A DNA stretch of 64,000 nucleotides from Winogradskyella pelagia (GTDB lineage: Bacteria > Bacteroidota > Bacteroidia > Flavobacteriales > Flavobacteriaceae). The notes beneath the pieces were generated by a model. The model ran no database searches. It was not told the origin of the DNA and saw only the letters and a program-made list of their open reading frames with translations. The translations under genes were made by a program, and so were the position numbers. The stretch is taken from contig NZ_JAGEVF010000003.1 in assembly GCF_017581965.1 (NCBI RefSeq), forward strand, positions 248,001 through 312,000, written 5' to 3'. Of this stretch, positions 60,712-64,000 are shown piece after piece (the first letter of the stretch is position 1; each line of letters begins with the position of its first letter).

Positions 60712-63700
60712 TTACATATTTCGTCTGTACTGACCTCCCACTTCAAACAACGCCTTTGTGATTTGACCTAAGGAACACACCTTGCACACTTCCATTAAGG
60801 CTTCAAAAATATTCTGGTTATTTATGGCCTTTTGCTGTAACTCCTTTAAAAGCGCCTCTGTATCGTTTGCCTTATGCAGGTTTTCTAATGTTTTTATCTG
60901 GAATTCTTTTTCCGCGGTAGTAGCTCTTATTACCTCTGCAGGTTGAACCGTTGGCGACCCTTTACTACTTAAAAAGGTATTAACCCCAATAATTGGAAAC
61001 TCGCCATTGTGCTTTAAGGTTTCATAGTATAAACTCTCCTCTTGAATTTTAGAGCGTTGGTACATGGTCTCCATAGCTCCCAAAACACCACCTCGTTCAG
61101 TTATTCTATCAAACTCTAATAAAACCGCTTCCTCAACCAAATCTGTCAATTCCTCTATAATAAATGCACCTTGGATAGGATTTTCATTTTTAGCCAGTCC
61201 TAATTCTTTATTTATGATAAGCTGTATTGCCATAGCTCGTCTCACCGACTCCTCTGTAGGTGTTGTAATGGCTTCATCGTAAGCATTGGTGTGTAACGAG
61301 TTACAATTGTCATAAATAGCATATAGGGCTTGAAGCGTGGTTCTGATATCATTAAAATCAATTTCCTGAGCATGCAAACTCCGTCCAGAAGTTTGAATAT
61401 GATACTTAAGCATTTGAGCTCTTGGGTTAGCAGCATACTTATACTTCAATGCCTTTGACCAAATGCGTCGAGCTACACGACCAATTACAGCATATTCTGG
61501 ATCAATACCATTAGAAAAGAAGAAGGATAAATTTGGGCCAAATTTATTGATATCCATCCCTCTACTTAAATAGTATTCTACGTAAGTAAAACCGTTAGAT
61601 AAGGTCAATGCCAATTGAGTAATTGGGTTAGCCCCAGCTTCTGCAATGTGATACCCTGAAATGGAAACCGAATAGAAATTACGTACATTATTCTTAATGA
61701 AATACTCTTGCACGTCTCCCATTAAGCGCAACGCAAATTCTGTCGAAAAAATGCACGTGTTCTGAGCCTGATCTTCCTTTAAAATATCAGCCTGAACGGT
61801 TCCTCTGACCTGAGCAATGGTCTTGGCCTTAATGTCCTGATAAATGTTTTCTGGCAATACTTGGTCGCCGGTAACACCTAAAAGCATCAAACCAAGACCG
61901 TTATTACCCTCTGGTAATTCGCCATTATAGCTAGGTCTTATTTTACCTTTATATACATTTTCTATTTTCTTTTCAACGTCTTTTTCTAGACCGTTTTCTT
62001 TAATGTAAAGTTCGCATTGCTGATCTATAGCAGCATTCATAAAAAAGCCCAGAAGCATTGGAGCAGGTCCGTTTATGGTCATACTCACAGAGGTCATTGC
62101 ATCTGCAAGATTAAATCCTGAATACAACTTTTTAGCATCGTCCAAACAGCAAATAGAAACGCCAGCATTACCAATTTTTCCATAAATATCTGGTCTGTAA
62201 TCCGGGTCGTTTCCATAAAGCGTCACACTATCAAATGCTGTTGATAACCGCTTTGCAGGTAAACCCATACTAACATAGTGGAATCTTCTGTTTGTGCGTT
62301 CCGGTCCGCCTTCTCCAGCAAACATACGTGTTGGATCTTCTCCCGTTCGTTTAAATGGATAAAGCCCAGAGGTATATGGAAATTCACCGGGTACATTTTC
62401 TTGTAAACTCCATCTTAAAATATCTCCCCAAGCACTATATTTTGGCAAGGCCACTTTTGGTATTTGGGTATGGCTAAGGGATTCCGTATGTGTTTCAATC
62501 TTAATTTCCTTATCCCGTACTTTAAAGGAATAAACTGGTGCTTTATAACGATTTACCTTCTCTTCCCATCCTAGGATGATCTCCCAATTGTAGGGATCTA
62601 AATCCATTTTAACACGGTCAAATTCGGCCAATAATAGTTTAATAAAATCCTTATTTTCTGAACTATCAGTATTCACAGATTCTGTAGTGATACCAGATTT
62701 ATCCAAAGCAGGTTGTTTACCACTTACCGTTTCTACTGTTTTGTAAATGCCATAGAGCTTCTGAGCAACTTGGGATTGGGTAATAGATTTCTCGTCGTAA
62801 GCTCTATTATTCTCTGCAATTTCTGATAAATATCTCGTACGGTTAGGAGGAATAACATATATCTTTTCACTCATTTCCTTTGAAATCTCAAAGGTGGATC
62901 TTAGATTGGTATTTGTTCTTTCTACCAATTTATCCATTACCGCCTTATACAAGGTATTCATCCCAGGGTCATTAAATTGTGAGGCAATAGTTCCAAAGAC
63001 CGGTAATTCGTCTTGAGGTATGTCCCAAAGATTATTATTGCGCATGTATTGCTTTTTTACATCTCGCAAAGCATCCAAAGCACCTCGTTTGTCGAATTTG
63101 TTTATAGCTACTAAGTCTGCAAAATCGAGCATATCAATTTTTTCTAATTGCGTTGCAGCTCCAAATTCTGGTGTCATTACGTACAATGCCACATCACTAT
63201 GTTCCATAATTTCAGTATCGGACTGACCAATACCTGAAGTCTCTAGAATGATTAAATCAAACTCGGCAGCTTTAAGAACTTCAATGGCCTCACTTACGTA
63301 TTTAGAGAGCGCCAAATTAGATTGGCGTGTGGCCAAACTTCGCATATAAACACGTGAGTTATTAATAGCATTCATACGAATACGGTCCCCTAATAATGCA
63401 CCACCTGTCTTTCGCTTAGACGGATCAACCGAAATGAGCCCTATGGTTTTCTCAGGGAAATCAATTAAGAACCTGCGAACCAATTCATCTACTAGAGAAG
63501 ACTTACCAGCACCTCCTGTACCTGTAATGCCAAGAACTGGTGTTTTTGATGTTTTATTCTTTTTATTTATTTCATCCAAAGCGTGTTTAGCAACATCCGG
63601 AAAATTTTCGGCTGCGGAAATTACGCGAGCTATATCTTTAGGATTCTTTTTTTCTAGAATTTTTACCTCACCATTAAGGCTATCTCCAATTGCGAAATCT

Positions 63701-64000
63701 GATTTTTGCACCAAATCATTAATCATACCCTGCAAACCCATCTCACGACCATCATCTGGAGAATATATTCTAGTGATGCCATAATCCATCAATTCCTTGA
63801 TTTCTTCTGGCAATATGACACCACCTCCGCCACCAAAAATCTTAATATGGCCAGCACCTTTTTCTTTCAAGAGGTCAAACATATACTTAAAGTACTCATT
63901 ATGCCCACCTTGATAAGAAGTCATAGCGATAGCATTAGCATCCTCCTGTATTGCAGTATTTACAACCTCTTCAACACTTCTATCATGTCCTAAATGAATT
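60712..64000 (-). CDS. icmF: Fused isobutyryl-CoA mutase IcmF, N-terminus beyond the window
   Basis: The frame is open to the right window edge, so the true start lies beyond it; the ATG at 63924 is internal. Reading from the N-terminal side, the visible part opens in the B12-binding domain ([33 protein letters not shown]). The G-protein chaperone domain follows ([12 protein letters not shown]alker A), then the mutase TIM barrel ([38 protein letters not shown]). The Phe in YPFKR and the Gln in PITQLA match the pair reported to favour isobutyryl-CoA over methylmalonyl-CoA. The enzyme isomerises isobutyryl-CoA and n-butyryl-CoA with adenosylcobalamin, and the G-protein part handles cofactor loading. 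Confidence 0.95.
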   Translation of the reverse strand, partial: IHLGHDRSVEEVVNTAIQEDANAIAMTSYQGGHNEYFKYMFDLLKEKGAGHIKIFGGGGGVILPEEIKELMDYGITRIYSPDDGREMGLQGMINDLVQKSDFAIGDSLNGEVKILEKKNPKDIARVISAAENFPDVAKHALDEINKKNKTSKTPVLGITGTGGAGKSSLVDELVRRFLIDFPEKTIGLISVDPSKRKTGGALLGDRIRMNAINNSRVYMRSLATRQSNLALSKYVSEAIEVLKAAEFDLIILETSGIGQSDTEIMEHSDVALYVMTPEFGAATQLEKIDMLDFADLVAINKFDKRGALDALRDVKKQYMRNNNLWDIPQDELPVFGTIASQFNDPGMNTLYKAVMDKLVERTNTNLRSTFEISKEMSEKIYVIPPNRTRYLSEIAENNRAYDEKSITQSQVAQKLYGIYKTVETVSGKQPALDKSGITTESVNTDSSENKDFIKLLLAEFDRVKMDLDPYNWEIILGWEEKVNRYKAPVYSFKVRDKEIKIETHTESLSHTQIPKVALPKYSAWGDILRWSLQENVPGEFPYTSGLYPFKRTGEDPTRMFAGEGGPERTNRRFHYVSMGLPAKRLSTAFDSVTLYGNDPDYRPDIYGKIGNAGVSICCLDDAKKLYSGFNLADAMTSVSMTINGPAPMLLGFFMNAAIDQQCELYIKENGLEKDVEKKIENVYKGKIRPSYNGELPEGNNGLGLMLLGVTGDQVLPENIYQDIKAKTIAQVRGTVQADILKEDQAQNTCIFSTEFALRLMGDVQEYFIKNNVRNFYSVSISGYHIAEAGANPITQLALTLSNGFTYVEYYLSRGMDINKFGPNLSFFFSNGIDPEYAVIGRVARRIWSKALKYKYAANPRAQMLKYHIQTSGRSLHAQEIDFNDIRTTLQALYAIYDNCNSLHTNAYDEAITTPTEESVRRAMAIQLIINKELGLAKNENPIQGAFIIEELTDLVEEAVLLEFDRITERGGVLGAMETMYQRSKIQEESLYYETLKHNGEFPIIGVNTFLSSKGSPTVQPAEVIRATTAEKEFQIKTLENLHKANDTEALLKELQQKAINNQNIFEALMEVCKVCSLGQITKALFEVGGQYRRNM

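Noticed and set aside
63924..63924. ATG at 63924 as the start of icmF
   Set aside because: The frame stays open to the right edge and the residues before it continue the B12-binding domain, so this Met is internal.

Overview
The window looks like a chromosomal segment from a marine-type member of the Flavobacteriaceae (Bacteroidota). It is AT-rich. Its start-proximal promoters follow the Bacteroidota pattern (TAnnTTTG, with TTG about 20 bp upstream). Several proteins carry type IX secretion (T9SS) C-terminal sorting domains of type A or type B. Other family markers are the Bacteroidota-style IcmF, the YpdA reductase and many small lipoproteins. I see no rRNA, tRNA, CRISPR array, insertion sequence or phage genes. 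The first and last genes run off the window.

Layout. 1-6.8 kb: two paralogous, repeat-rich surface proteins with gliding-type (type B) sorting domains. 6.8-14.8 kb: uvrB, a TerB-like protein, a secreted esterase, a DUF1456 protein, sucC, lysA and two small exported proteins. 14.9-23.3 kb: an acyltransferase-type membrane protein, then a tricorn-type S41 protease directly followed by an S9 peptidase fused to a formylglycine-generating-enzyme-like domain, and an M23 peptidase. 23.2-31.3 kb (minus strand): a secreted DinB-like protein, an M28 peptidase, PPK2, a sigma-54 activator without a DNA-binding domain, a beta-barrel protein, an MscS channel and an ABC-2 exporter. 31.6-33.3 kb: grpE-dnaJ. 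33.4-41.6 kb: YceI, DUF4136, fasciclin, an ECF sigma/anti-sigma pair, a TIGR01777 oxidoreductase, mnmD, a haem-motif lipoprotein, DUF4920, ilvE and a MazG-like protein.

41.7-52.4 kb is the most interesting part. A lipoprotein / TPR-histidine kinase / NarL-type regulator / lipoprotein operon is followed by three secreted proteins (two with T9SS type A tails) and an orphan LuxR-type regulator. Four transcription units here, and no others that I noticed, are preceded by a related GC-cored palindrome. Its centre lies exactly 31.5 bp before a one-mismatch TAnnTTTG box in all four cases. I infer a self-contained regulon in which a NarL/LuxR-type activator drives its own operon and the secreted proteins.

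52.6-64 kb: a dipeptidyl-peptidase III-like lipoprotein, an SRPBCC/GyrI-like protein with crcB, DUF1684, YpdA, an amidohydrolase interrupted by a TGA where a Trp codon is expected, an Lrp/AsnC regulator, a small unknown protein, and the fused isobutyryl-CoA mutase icmF running off the right edge.

All identifications come from reading protein motifs by eye. No database search was run.
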